From: Sulfurimonas sp. hsl 1-7
GTDB lineage: Bacteria > Campylobacterota > Campylobacteria > Campylobacterales > Sulfurimonadaceae
Direction of reading: 5' to 3'
DNA: 64,000 nucleotides
NCBI RefSeq assembly: GCF_030577135.1
Contig: NZ_JAUIRR010000003.1
Span: 310,888-374,887 of the forward strand
The translations under genes were made by a program, and so were the position numbers. Shown here one piece after another: positions 24,863-33,739 of the stretch. Every line of letters begins with the position of its first letter. Position 1 is the first letter of the stretch. The notes under the pieces were generated by a model. That model searched no databases. It had not been told where the DNA came from and saw only the letters and a program-made list of their open reading frames with translations.

Positions 24863-25816
24863 ATGGATAAAATCTACAATTTAGCGATAGTGGGAGCGGG
24901 ACCTGCTGGGATCGCCACTGCCGTTGAAAGTTACCTACAAGGGGTTCGTGATATCGTTTTACTTGAGAAAGATATCAACCACAACTCTACCATTAGAAAA
25001 TACTACAAAGATAACAAACGTGTCGATGTTGAATGGAAAGGACAGAAAGTTGAACTTGACGGAAACATCTACTTTATCGACGGTACAAAAGAATCTACTT
25101 TAGACTTCTTTGATGAGATCCTAGATAACCATTCAGTTGAACTTCAAACTCAGGTAGAGGTACAGTCTATCAAAAAAGAGGATGAGTACTTTGAAGTGTT
25201 TATGGCCGGAAGCAGCATCAAAGCAAAGTATGTAGTAGTAACTATCGGGCGTATGGGAAAACCAAACAAGCCCTCTTACAAGATCCCTCCTAGTATTAGA
25301 AAAAAAGTCAACTATACGACAGACGAGTGTAGTGAAAATGAAAAGGTCTTAGTTGTCGGCGGTGGAGACAGTGCCGTTGAGTATGCAGTTGATCTAAGTG
25401 CTAAAAACGACGTTACGATCTGCTATAGACGTGAAACTTTCAGACGTGCGAACCCTACAAACCAAAGAGATATCTCAAATGCAATCATGCACAAAGAGGT
25501 AAATCCGCTTTTAGGCATTGACATTGACGGGCTTGAAGATGAGGACGGGAAAGTAAAAGTAATTTTCAATGATGATACAACAGAGGTATTTGACAGGGTG
25601 ATTTATGCTATCGGCGGCACGACACCGAGTGCATTTCTCTCTAGTTCAGGGATCAAAGAGGAAGATGGAAAGCCTGTCCACAACGATTACTACGAGACAA
25701 ATATAGAGGGTCTTTTTGTTGCGGGTGACATCACTCAAGAGAGCGGCGGAAGTATCGCTTTAGGGCTTAATCACGGCTATGCGATCGCTTGCCACATACA
25801 AAACAGAGAGTGCTAA
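24863..25816 (+). CDS. FAD-dependent NAD(P)H oxidoreductase (YpdA/TrxB-like fold)
   Basis: The 317-residue protein has an FAD-binding GAGPAGIATAVE (residues 11-22), an NAD(P)-binding GGGDSAVEYA (near residue 172) and a C-terminal GLFVAGDITQESGGSIALG motif. The CxxC of thioredoxin reductase is absent, which points to a YpdA-like or ferredoxin-NADP reductase-like enzyme. It has a good AGGAG upstream and overlaps nothing. The electron acceptor is unknown. Confidence 0.85.
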   Translation: MDKIYNLAIVGAGPAGIATAVESYLQGVRDIVLLEKDINHNSTIRKYYKDNKRVDVEWKGQKVELDGNIYFIDGTKESTLDFFDEILDNHSVELQTQVEVQSIKKEDEYFEVFMAGSSIKAKYVVVTIGRMGKPNKPSYKIPPSIRKKVNYTTDECSENEKVLVVGGGDSAVEYAVDLSAKNDVTICYRRETFRRANPTNQRDISNAIMHKEVNPLLGIDIDGLEDEDGKVKVIFNDDTTEVFDRVIYAIGGTTPSAFLSSSGIKEEDGKPVHNDYYETNIEGLFVAGDITQESGGSIALGLNHGYAIACHIQNREC

Positions 25817-25822
25817 GTATAG

Positions 25823-26266
25823 CTACTCCTCTACTGCTAACCTCTCTATACTCACTCCGTTATCTCTTATAAATTTAGAGATAACTTCTGAGTGCGTATG
25901 CTCATAAGGTTTTAAATAAACTATACGTTTTATTCCCGAAGCTATAAGGTTTTTACTACATTCGCTACACGGTTCAAGCGTTACATAGATAGTAGCACCC
26001 TCAATAGAGATCCCTTTTCGAGCTGCCCAGATGATTGCATTCATCTCAGCATGGATCTCGTAAGTTTTACTCCATTCATGATGATCGGAAGTATATTCAT
26101 TTTCCCAGTGTTCACAACAGTTGATATATCCGGCAGGTGTACCGTTATAACCCGTACTTAAAATCCTGCCGTCTTTTACAATCACTGCTCCTACCTGTTT
26201 TGAAACACACTTTGAAGCATTTGCTATCTCTACTGCAATATTTATAAAACTTTGATCGCTTATCAT
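25823..26266 (-). CDS. Deoxycytidylate (dCMP) deaminase family protein
   Basis: The 147-residue protein carries the cytidine-deaminase-like zinc site: HAEMNAI (near residue 77) and PCSECSKNL (near residue 103), with GAVIVKDGRILSTGYNGTPAGYINC before them. That layout is typical of dCMP deaminase/ComEB, which makes dUMP for thymidylate synthesis. The ATG overlaps the stop of the SurA-like gene (TAATG). It converges on the oxidoreductase gene 6 bp away. Confidence 0.9.
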   Translation of the reverse strand: MISDQSFINIAVEIANASKCVSKQVGAVIVKDGRILSTGYNGTPAGYINCCEHWENEYTSDHHEWSKTYEIHAEMNAIIWAARKGISIEGATIYVTLEPCSECSKNLIASGIKRIVYLKPYEHTHSEVISKFIRDNGVSIERLAVEE

Positions 26267-27102
26267 TACTCAGGCATCCTGATGATGTTAATATCTGCAT
26301 TGTCACGTAGTCTTGCGAAATAGTCGTTTAATACAACTTCCCTTTTATCTGCCATTATCGCATTAACGATCTGATTTTTTACACTATCGATTCCACTCTC
26401 TTTTGCAGATGCTACCGACTTGATATAAAAACTCATATAGCCCCCTTTACCGTTTGGAACAACAGGTGTAAAAGTGTGTAGAGGAGTTCTGCTTAAAAGC
26501 GAAGATAATTCAGGTGAGATTCTCTCAAACGGCAGCACTTGTTCGTTTGTTGCTATCTCAGGTGAGTAGAACATTGGGTTATCAACTTTTTCTTGTAATA
26601 ACTCTTTGCTTTTTGCATCATAGATCACAACCGTAAAAGATGCAGGATGGGAAAAACTCTCTTTATGCAGTTCATAATACTCTTTGATCTCTTCATCACT
26701 CGGTTCATCTATTGAAGCATAAGCAATAGCACTATAGAGTTTTTGCGATAAAAGTTTCTCTTTTACCTTCTCTTTTAGCTCAGTAGAGCTAAGCCCGTTA
26801 GACTCTCTTACAGCGTTATAAAAGTCGCTGATGCTCATGTTGTTTCTTGAAGCCATCTGCTTAATGTCATCATACACTTCTGAAGAGGATACTACGATTT
26901 TTCTCTCCTCGATTTCAGCTGCTTCAAGTTTTTGACGAATTAAAACATCCGTCGCTTTTTTTACATCAATATGAGAAGTTTGCATCTCTTTTTTAATATC
27001 TTCTAAAGTGATAGCCTCATTTTTCACAACTACTGCTACACCGTCATATACTTTCGCTTCTAAAAAACTTGTAAATAATAAAACAAATAATATTTTTCTC
27101 AT
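26266..27102 (-). CDS. SurA-like periplasmic chaperone/peptidyl-prolyl isomerase
   Basis: The 278-residue protein has a signal peptide (MRKILFVLLFTSFLEAK), a SurA_N helical domain (residues about 18-150, with VYDGVAVVVKNEAITLEDI) and a C-terminal parvulin-like part that is poorly conserved (LPFERISPELSSLL, then GYMSFYIKSV). SurA-type proteins escort outer-membrane proteins through the periplasm. Isomerase activity is uncertain given the degenerate domain. It is cotranscribed with the dCMP deaminase gene. Confidence 0.82.
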   Translation of the reverse strand: MRKILFVLLFTSFLEAKVYDGVAVVVKNEAITLEDIKKEMQTSHIDVKKATDVLIRQKLEAAEIEERKIVVSSSEVYDDIKQMASRNNMSISDFYNAVRESNGLSSTELKEKVKEKLLSQKLYSAIAYASIDEPSDEEIKEYYELHKESFSHPASFTVVIYDAKSKELLQEKVDNPMFYSPEIATNEQVLPFERISPELSSLLSRTPLHTFTPVVPNGKGGYMSFYIKSVASAKESGIDSVKNQIVNAIMADKREVVLNDYFARLRDNADINIIRMPE

Positions 27103-27196
27103 ACTTTTCCATATATTTAAAATTGAGAGTTATTTTACCCATTTTTAACCAACAATACCCTAAAATTCCACACTATTAAAATAAAAGGGTTTATAA

Positions 27197-28582
27197 ATGG
27201 TTGTTACTCGTTTTGCTCCAAGTCCTACTGGATACCTGCACATTGGCGGTCTGAGAACTGCACTATTTTCTTACTTATGGGCAAGAAAAAACGGTGGAAA
27301 ATTCGTTTTACGTATAGAAGATACAGATAAAGCTAGAAACTCTGAAGAGGCAACAGAAGCTATACTTAAAGCATTTAACTGGTTAGGGCTTGTTGCTGAC
27401 GGAGAAGTAACATACCAAAGTAAACGTGATGATATCTATGCAAAATATATCGAGCAGTTACTTGAAGAGGGAAAAGCCTACAAGTGTTATATGACAAAAG
27501 AGGAGCTTGAAGAGCTTCGTGAAACACAAATGGCAAACAAAGAGCGTGCGAAGTATGACGGTAGATATCGTGACTTTGAGGGGACTCCTCCAGAGGGTAT
27601 TGAACCTGTTATCCGTATTAAAGCACCTATAACTGGTGAGATCATAGTACGTGACGGTGTAAAAGGGGATATTACTTTTAAAGCGGAAGATATCTTAGAT
27701 GACTTTATTATCGCTAGATCTGATGGAAGCCCTACATATAACTTTGTTGTGGCTGTTGATGATGCTTTAATGGGGATCAATGAAGTTATCCGCGGAGATG
27801 ATCACCTCTCAAATACACCAAAGCAGATCGTAGTGTATGAAGCACTTGGATTTGATATTCCTAAGTTTTATCATGTACCTATGATCCACAATTCAGAGGG
27901 GAAAAAACTCTCTAAACGTGACGGTGCGACTGACGTTATGGCTTATAAAGAGATGGGATACACTCCCCAAGCACTGCTAAACTTTTTAGTACGTCTTGGA
28001 TGGAGTCACGGTGATCAGGAGATCTTCTCAATGGAAGAGATGATGGAGCTTTTTGATCCAAAAGATATCAATAAATCAGCTTCTATTTACAATACTGAAA
28101 AACTTGACTGGCTAAACTCACACTACATTAAAAATACACCAAATGACACTCTTGTAGAGCTGTTACACGACTATGAGCTTGTACTTACATCTCACGATAA
28201 AAAAGAGATCTTACTCGATGCACTTAAAGAGCGTGCAAAAACGATTAAAGAACTAAGTGATCTGTGTAAAGAGATTATTACAACTCCTACAAGCTATGAT
28301 GAAAAAGCGATGAAAAAAGCGGTAAAAGCAGATACGGCTGATATTGTTGCAAACTTCAAAGCTAAACTTGAAGCAGCTGAGGGGATCCACATGCCGACAG
28401 AGTATCATCACCTCATCGAAGCGATAGTAAATGAGATGGAGATCGGTTTTGGTAAAATCGGACAACCGTTACGTATAGCTATGCTTGGTAAAATGGGCGG
28501 ACCAGGTCTTGATGTGATTATGTCAGTGATTGGGAAAGAGGAAAGTTTAAAAAGAATCGAGAGCTTTTTAGGCTCTCTTTAA
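27197..28582 (+). CDS. gltX: Glutamyl-tRNA synthetase
   Basis: The 461-residue class I synthetase has FAPSPTGYLHIGGLRTALF (HIGH motif, near residue 9) and KKLSKRDGA (KMSKS motif, near residue 237). It charges tRNA-Glu. Campylobacterota commonly carry two GluRS paralogues, one of which may act on tRNA-Gln for amidation; which one this is cannot be decided here. A perfect-stem terminator begins at the base after its stop codon. Confidence 0.95.
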   Translation: MVVTRFAPSPTGYLHIGGLRTALFSYLWARKNGGKFVLRIEDTDKARNSEEATEAILKAFNWLGLVADGEVTYQSKRDDIYAKYIEQLLEEGKAYKCYMTKEELEELRETQMANKERAKYDGRYRDFEGTPPEGIEPVIRIKAPITGEIIVRDGVKGDITFKAEDILDDFIIARSDGSPTYNFVVAVDDALMGINEVIRGDDHLSNTPKQIVVYEALGFDIPKFYHVPMIHNSEGKKLSKRDGATDVMAYKEMGYTPQALLNFLVRLGWSHGDQEIFSMEEMMELFDPKDINKSASIYNTEKLDWLNSHYIKNTPNDTLVELLHDYELVLTSHDKKEILLDALKERAKTIKELSDLCKEIITTPTSYDEKAMKKAVKADTADIVANFKAKLEAAEGIHMPTEYHHLIEAIVNEMEIGFGKIGQPLRIAMLGKMGGPGLDVIMSVIGKEESLKRIESFLGSL

Positions 28583-28613
28583 AAGATAAGAGAAAACTCT
28601 CTTATCTTCTATT
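28583..28613. terminator. Bidirectional terminator between gltX and the Flp pilin gene
   Basis: AAGATAAGAG (28583-28592) and CTCTTATCTT (28599-28608) form a perfect 10-bp stem with a 6-nt loop. CTATTTT follows on the plus strand. On the minus strand the gltX coding end follows, with TTTAAA. It separates two convergent genes. Confidence 0.8.
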
Positions 28614-28796
28614 TTAAGGATTATTTAATGAATTTTGCACTGATGTATTAGCATCTTTAACCATATCATCTTTCATATCAGTTAATGCAGTATTTAATCC
28701 AGCTACTAAACCAACACCTACAATTACTAATAGTAATGCAACTAAAACTCCACTCATCCCTTTTTGAGACTTTAAACGCTTGAATACTTTTTTCAA
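28614..28796 (-). CDS. flp: Flp-type major pilin candidate (TTG start)
   Basis: The 60-residue protein has a basic leader ending in SQKG, a cleavage-like G/M junction, and one long hydrophobic helix (SGVLVALLLVIVGVGLVAGL). A hydrophilic tail with no Cys completes it. That is the shape of Flp pilins, but the usual Glu5-Tyr6 after the cleavage site is absent. The start codon is TTG with AAGGAA upstream. It lies just downstream of the rest of the Tad cluster but 106 bp away from the secretin gene, with its own promoter region. Confidence 0.8.
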   Translation of the reverse strand: MKKVFKRLKSQKGMSGVLVALLLVIVGVGLVAGLNTALTDMKDDMVKDANTSVQNSLNNP

Positions 28797-28810
28797 ACCC
28801 GTTCCTTTTT

Positions 28811-28852
28811 TTGTGATTATATTATGATAATATTGTGATTATTCTATCACAA
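28811..28852 (-). promoter_or_regulatory. TGTGAT direct repeats and palindrome upstream of the pilin gene
   Basis: On the plus strand TGTGAT (28812), TATGAT (28823) and TGTGAT (28834) recur at an exact 11-bp period. The last copy also forms a perfect inverted repeat, TTGTGAT-N6-ATCACAA (28833-28852). A minus-strand TATAAT lies at 28816-28821. A similar pair is upstream of tadV. Either an OmpR-type regulator or a CRP/FNR-type dimer could bind. Confidence 0.4.
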
Positions 28853-28902
28853 AAAATTATAATACGCAAATAGAATTTACTTAGCTTAATTATTATATTT
28901 TA

Positions 28903-30597
28903 TTATAATTTATTCGTATATTTTTTTGAAATCCATAAAGGTTGTTCAAGTTTTTGGCACTCATTAAAACAGTCATTGTCAATTTTAAGCCACTCTACTT
29001 CATCAACCGTTTTAACTTCACTACTTTGAAACTTATGCCCTGATTTCCATACCGTTACCATCTTTGATGCCTCTAAAGAGGGTTCACCTCTCACATAGAT
29101 ACTTTCAATATTTACTTCATACAAAGATAGATTCTCTTGTGAGCTTTCTTTTGGCTCAACAACCTCAATAATATCCTCTTGCATTGGCTCATCTTCTACA
29201 ATAACAGGTTCCTCTTCTATCGGCTCTTGCTGCGTTTGAACTGTAGCTATTATCTCAGGTTCATGATTTTCTATAATCACTAACGGTTCTTTTTTCTTGA
29301 CAGGAGTGGCATTCATATCTAAAAGTGTATCGTGAAGTTTCAACCCATCATTTGTAAAGTCTCTGTAATATCGTCTGTCATCTATCTCTTCATTTGCATC
29401 AACTATCTCCGGAACTAAAAAGAAAAGCAAATCATTCCCTTTTGTACCTTTAACCGTATGTGTAAAAAAGTCTCCGATTAAAGGGATATCACCGAGTAAT
29501 GGTATCTTCTCCTCTTGATCAGTATCTTCACTATGTAAACGTCCACCGAGGGCGATAACCTGACCCGATCTAACTACTACATTTGTTTTGATGGTTTTAC
29601 TGACAAAAGAGGGGACAGATATGCCTGCTCCAAGCTGAACATTATGGTCACTATTTGTATCAAAGGCACTGTCTTCAATATTAACATCTATATACATGAA
29701 GTTCTCTTTTTCCATAAACTTTGTTGTCAGTGTCAATGTTAAACCATACTCTTTTTCTGAAACTTGAATAGTTGGAGCATTTCCTGCATTTTGTGTCATA
29801 CCCGTTGGAATATATACCTCTCCACCTACACGAAATGAAGCATTTTGTTCCTCTGTAGTGATAAGAACCGTATCATCTAAGATTTTTCCTACACCTTTTT
29901 TTTCCAAGAAATTAAGAGTCCCTGTTACCGACTTTCCTGTAGATAAAAGAGGGCCTCCTACTTCATCTAAAAGCCAACCGCTAAATGTCGCACCGTTAGC
30001 AGCTAGTGGATTTACAGCAACATTCGTATGCCCACTTGCAAATCCAAGTCCAGTTACTCCGCCGAGGTCTAGTGCCTTTTGATTATTGATCTCCACAAGA
30101 TATAGCTTTGTTCTGATCATTTTATTTACTTTTTGTGTTTGTGTCAGGTCCATTGTTGTATTGAGATCCACACCTGCATTTTCAAGAAGTTTATATACTC
30201 TATTCTTATTATGGGGATCGCTAAATGTTCCTGTAATAACAGTAGAGCCGTCACCTACTTTATTTAACTGTAAACTCGGCTCTACAAAATTGATCATCTT
30301 TTGAATATAACCTAAATTTTTATTCACATATACGTGATAATTTTGCATACTGCCGTCTCTGTAAACTAACAATATAGATGTTGTTCCAGTTTTTTTACCG
30401 AATATTTTTAAATATTTATTTGTATCACCTGTTCCTTTAAGTAATGATACGTTGATCATATCTCTATTGCCCACAACAACTTTTTTAATACTCTTTTGAA
30501 GTGGGACAATATTGTACTCGTTATCAAATACTACAAGGTCATCTCCACTTAAATGTACTGTTAGTAAGAAAAATAGTAGCGTAATTATTTTTGTCAT
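28903..30597 (-). CDS. cpaC: Tad pilus secretin (CpaC/RcpA)
   Basis: The 564-residue protein has a signal peptide, an N-terminal pilus-assembly domain (VVVGNRDMINVSLLKG), a BON-like region (INFVEPSLQLNKVGDGSTVITG) and the secretin core (VRSGQVIALGGRL and KIPLLGDIPLIGDFF). The C-terminal 130 residues are an acidic Glu/Pro-rich linker and an SH3-like domain (YVRGEPSLEASKMVTVWKSG). It would form the outer-membrane channel of the Tad pilus. The extra SH3-like tail is not typical of CpaC. The gene lies 9 bp after the TadE-like gene. Confidence 0.92.
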   Translation of the reverse strand: MTKIITLLFFLLTVHLSGDDLVVFDNEYNIVPLQKSIKKVVVGNRDMINVSLLKGTGDTNKYLKIFGKKTGTTSILLVYRDGSMQNYHVYVNKNLGYIQKMINFVEPSLQLNKVGDGSTVITGTFSDPHNKNRVYKLLENAGVDLNTTMDLTQTQKVNKMIRTKLYLVEINNQKALDLGGVTGLGFASGHTNVAVNPLAANGATFSGWLLDEVGGPLLSTGKSVTGTLNFLEKKGVGKILDDTVLITTEEQNASFRVGGEVYIPTGMTQNAGNAPTIQVSEKEYGLTLTLTTKFMEKENFMYIDVNIEDSAFDTNSDHNVQLGAGISVPSFVSKTIKTNVVVRSGQVIALGGRLHSEDTDQEEKIPLLGDIPLIGDFFTHTVKGTKGNDLLFFLVPEIVDANEEIDDRRYYRDFTNDGLKLHDTLLDMNATPVKKKEPLVIIENHEPEIIATVQTQQEPIEEEPVIVEDEPMQEDIIEVVEPKESSQENLSLYEVNIESIYVRGEPSLEASKMVTVWKSGHKFQSSEVKTVDEVEWLKIDNDCFNECQKLEQPLWISKKYTNKL

Positions 30598-30606
30598 TCT
30601 TTCCCC

Positions 30607-31053
30607 TTATTGACATGTCACAACGACAGATAGATTTTGATCTTTATATGAATAAACATTCATCCGTGTTGATATAGTTTGATTTTTAAAATATGTTCCG
30701 TTATAGTCATATTGTGCTATAACTGCTATTTCACCAGAACGTGCTGCATCTTCGATACTGGTAAACTCTGCACCTGTTTGGTTTGGACAGAGCTGAGAAA
30801 CTCTGTCAAGATAGTTTTGATAATCGACGGCATTACCACCGGAACCATTTGAAAAATCGCGTAAATCGTCACGTGTCATAGCAAATTCCGTAGTTAAATT
30901 TGCAACTAGTTTTAATTTCTGGTCTGCTTGCATCACAGCCCAATAATCAAATAAAATAGTGAATATAAAAGCCAGTGTAGGAAAAACAACAAGCAAAGTA
31001 GCCATAATCTGTGCGAAGCCCATACCGTTTCTAAATGATTTTCTATTGCTCAT
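30607..31053 (-). CDS. TadE-like minor pilin/pseudopilin
   Basis: The 148-residue protein has a basic N-terminus with RNGMGFAQIMATLLVVFPTL, so a TadE-type prepilin leader and a transmembrane helix. A soluble domain with two Cys residues (SQLCPNQ and VVTCQ at the end) follows. It lies between cpaB and the secretin gene and overlaps cpaB by 11 bp. TadE proteins are processed by the TadV peptidase and act as minor pilins. The call rests on position and N-terminal shape. Confidence 0.7.
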   Translation of the reverse strand: MSNRKSFRNGMGFAQIMATLLVVFPTLAFIFTILFDYWAVMQADQKLKLVANLTTEFAMTRDDLRDFSNGSGGNAVDYQNYLDRVSQLCPNQTGAEFTSIEDAARSGEIAVIAQYDYNGTYFKNQTISTRMNVYSYKDQNLSVVVTCQ

Positions 31054-31939
31054 AGGAGATACTTACCTCTTGTGTACGCTTTACAGCTTTATGTGCTTTA
31101 TACTGTACTTTTGCAACATAATCTGCCAACATCTTCTCTTTTTGTTTTAAAGTCTCTGCTGTTTGCTCTTTTGCGCATTTAACCATCCAGAGATGCCCGC
31201 TATTATTTTTGTTATATACTCTATTTTGATTAAGTGCAAGCGTTTCATAATAGAGATTTAAAAAGTTTTTAATCTTCTTTGGATCTACTTCTAAAACAAT
31301 ACCGTTTGCAACAACAGCTTTTCCTTCAATAGAAGAGATGATATATCCTTTAGCACGCTGCATATTATTTGCAAAAGATTTGATTTTTACGCCTAAAGCG
31401 ATATAGTTTGCACTAAAACCAACCTCTCTTCCACTTTTATTACTTTTTACCGATACGATGTCTATAGTATCTCCTGCTAGAAGCGATGTATCGATGTTAT
31501 GAAATACAGATAAAGGTAAAACGATCGTATCTGCATCTTTTAGCTCCGGTGTAATTTCTGCTGCTTTAAAAGTGTTATTCTCTACAACTTTTACAACTTT
31601 TTGTTCCTCTTTTGGTTGTGCCAAAGAGATTTTTTCTTTTCTTAAAGGCTCATTTGCGAAAATATCTACACGTGCATATCTGCCGATTATCTCACTTGCA
31701 GTGAGTGGCGTTGCTCCAAGGTACTCTTTTGGAAGCGTTCCTTTTTTGATCGAATGTGCATCTATGAGTTCCCCTCTTTTAATATCTTTTGCACTTAGAA
31801 ACACCTCAACCATCTGTACCCTATTTGCTTGTTTTTCCAAGTCACCCTGCTTTGAGTACAGCAACAAAGCAAGTGATGTCGTAAAAAGTACTAAACCAAT
31901 TAAGATCAGCACTACCATTCTCATCTGTTTATTTTTCAT
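31043..31939 (-). CDS. cpaB: Tad pilus assembly protein CpaB/RcpC (SAF domain)
   Basis: The 298-residue protein has an N-terminal membrane anchor (MRMVVLILIGLVLFTTSLALLL), then the SAF domain (VFLSAKDIKRGELIDAHSIK, residues about 47-110) and the RcpC/CpaB domain (DTIVLPLSVFHNIDTSLLAGDTIDIVSV). CpaB is a periplasmic pilus factor, thought to interact with the secretin and the peptidoglycan. It lies 13 bp after tadC. Confidence 0.9.
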   Translation of the reverse strand: MKNKQMRMVVLILIGLVLFTTSLALLLYSKQGDLEKQANRVQMVEVFLSAKDIKRGELIDAHSIKKGTLPKEYLGATPLTASEIIGRYARVDIFANEPLRKEKISLAQPKEEQKVVKVVENNTFKAAEITPELKDADTIVLPLSVFHNIDTSLLAGDTIDIVSVKSNKSGREVGFSANYIALGVKIKSFANNMQRAKGYIISSIEGKAVVANGIVLEVDPKKIKNFLNLYYETLALNQNRVYNKNNSGHLWMVKCAKEQTAETLKQKEKMLADYVAKVQYKAHKAVKRTQEVSISYEQ

Positions 31940-31952
31940 ATTTCCCCTTTTA

Positions 31953-32792
31953 TTAAAATCCCGGCATTAAAGCTTTGGCTGCCATCGGAAAAGCAACCAT
32001 GGCAATCACCGCAGGTAGGATAAATATAAACATTACAAAAGTTATATTTATATTCATCGTAGCTGCCTTTTTCTCAATACCTAACATCTCTTCTTGTTTA
32101 ATCTCAATAGCCTGATTTTCAAAAATAGTTTTTACACCTATCCCCGTCTCTTCCGAAAGCCTCATAAAACCTGCTATTGCTGCAATTGCTTCAGAACCTG
32201 TTCTTGTAGCAAGATTGTTACAGGCAACTTCATTGCCGTAAGTGATAAACTCATACTTAAAGATCTTCGACTCTTCTATAAGATCTTTTCCCAATACATC
32301 TTTTGCGTCATTTGTCACCTTGTCTATGGCATTGTTAAGTCCGCCGCCGCCCTCTAAAATAATAATCAGAAGGTCAATAAACACCGCCAAATCTTTTTCT
32401 ATTCTTTTTATTCTCGCCTTACTCTGCTCGTCAAGATATAAAAACGGAGCAACGGTCATGATCCCTATACCGATAATTACAAATAAAATATTAAATATTT
32501 GACTCAGATGAAGTATAAAAACCAAAGAGATGATCGAAGCACCTGCCAATAATGATGCAAGGATGATCTCATTAAATTGTTTTTGTGTTAAACCTGCACG
32601 CTTGAGTTTGAGTTTAAACTCCTCTATCTTTTTATGTTCAGATTTTTGTATAAGGGAAATACCGTCATCAAAATTAAAAATATAATGAATCAGTTTATGA
32701 TGTTTATATTTTATAAATAGCAGCCAAAAAATTCCGAAACTTATTGTCACAAAAGATAAAAAAAGTAATACCCAGCCAAATGTCGCTATCAT
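31953..32792 (-). CDS. tadC: Tad inner-membrane platform protein TadC
   Basis: The 279-residue protein has four hydrophobic segments around a GspF-like cytoplasmic domain. FIDLLIIILEGGGGLNNAIDKV and ETGIGVKTIFENQAIEIKQEE are characteristic of TadC. Together with TadB it forms the assembly platform that the TadA ATPase turns. It overlaps tadB by 4 bp. Confidence 0.9.
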   Translation of the reverse strand: MIATFGWVLLFLSFVTISFGIFWLLFIKYKHHKLIHYIFNFDDGISLIQKSEHKKIEEFKLKLKRAGLTQKQFNEIILASLLAGASIISLVFILHLSQIFNILFVIIGIGIMTVAPFLYLDEQSKARIKRIEKDLAVFIDLLIIILEGGGGLNNAIDKVTNDAKDVLGKDLIEESKIFKYEFITYGNEVACNNLATRTGSEAIAAIAGFMRLSEETGIGVKTIFENQAIEIKQEEMLGIEKKAATMNINITFVMFIFILPAVIAMVAFPMAAKALMPGF

Positions 32793-33739
32793 TTATCTAC
32801 CTTTGTAATGAGTTTATTTACAAGCATTCCTAAAAAGATCCACAACATAATCCCTAAAAGCTCAAATCTTCCATACTCCGATTCCATGAAATATTTGTGA
32901 ATTTTTCCATCAAAGTTTCCGTTTAACATAAAGTATAAAAGGATCGCGATACCGACAACTACATACGATCCGAAACTCCCTTCCCTTGTTAAAACATCTA
33001 CTTTATCCTGCATCTTTTTTCTATAACTTATCGTTTGTTCAACTTTTGCCAAAGTGTTTGAAAACTGCCCGCCGCTTTCGCGACCGATTTTAATGGCAAG
33101 TGCAAAGATACGCAGCTCTTTTGAATCAATATACTTATACATATTTTCAAATGCCTGCATCTCCCCTACCGTGTTTTTTTCTTTGAAAAAATCTCTAAAT
33201 ACCTCTTTTAAAAGTTTTGAACTAGAGACTGTTATAGATTTTGATAGTGCTTGTTCAAACCCTATCCCGTTTTTCATCATCTTTACAAGAACGGATATAG
33301 CAATTGCAAGTGAGCGGTTAAACTCTTTACGTCTTAATGTAATTAACATCTTTATAAACATATATGCCAACAATAAACCAAACGGTGTACCGATTATAAA
33401 TCCTGACCAATGTTTTAAAAAAAGTGAAAATCCAAGGCCGATCAAAAAAACGAACATAACAATCAATGCAAAAAACAAAAATATGTGAATTTTAATCCCA
33501 GCATGGAGTAAAACAGCTTGTGTTCTGGCTATAAAAGACTGCTTATCAGCCTTTTCCTGTATTTTTTGCAATAAGTTTTCAATCTCACTCTCTTTTGCAA
33601 AAACTATGTTTTTTACATGTTTAAGATGGATTGCTCTTTCATATTGTGAATAAACAATATACAGTACCATCGTAGCACTGACACTCATGATAAGAAGATA
33701 TACTATTTCTAAACTACTCATCACTGTAAGTTTGGCCAT
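32789..33739 (-). CDS. tadB: Tad inner-membrane platform protein TadB
   Basis: The 316-residue protein has N-terminal and C-terminal transmembrane pairs and a GspF-type domain (VKMMKNGIGFEQALSKSITV, then IGRESGGQFSNTLAKVEQTI). It pairs with TadC, the next gene. It overlaps the end of tadA by 19 bp and tadC by 4 bp, so translation of the three is coupled. Confidence 0.9.
   Translation of the reverse strand: MAKLTVMSSLEIVYLLIMSVSATMVLYIVYSQYERAIHLKHVKNIVFAKESEIENLLQKIQEKADKQSFIARTQAVLLHAGIKIHIFLFFALIVMFVFLIGLGFSLFLKHWSGFIIGTPFGLLLAYMFIKMLITLRRKEFNRSLAIAISVLVKMMKNGIGFEQALSKSITVSSSKLLKEVFRDFFKEKNTVGEMQAFENMYKYIDSKELRIFALAIKIGRESGGQFSNTLAKVEQTISYRKKMQDKVDVLTREGSFGSYVVVGIAILLYFMLNGNFDGKIHKYFMESEYGRFELLGIMLWIFLGMLVNKLITKVDK

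Noticed and set aside
28833-28852. Certain CRP site before the pilin gene
   Set aside because: The palindrome fits the CRP consensus, but no CRP is known from the window and the 11-bp direct repeats explain the same bases, so it is listed only as a general operator.
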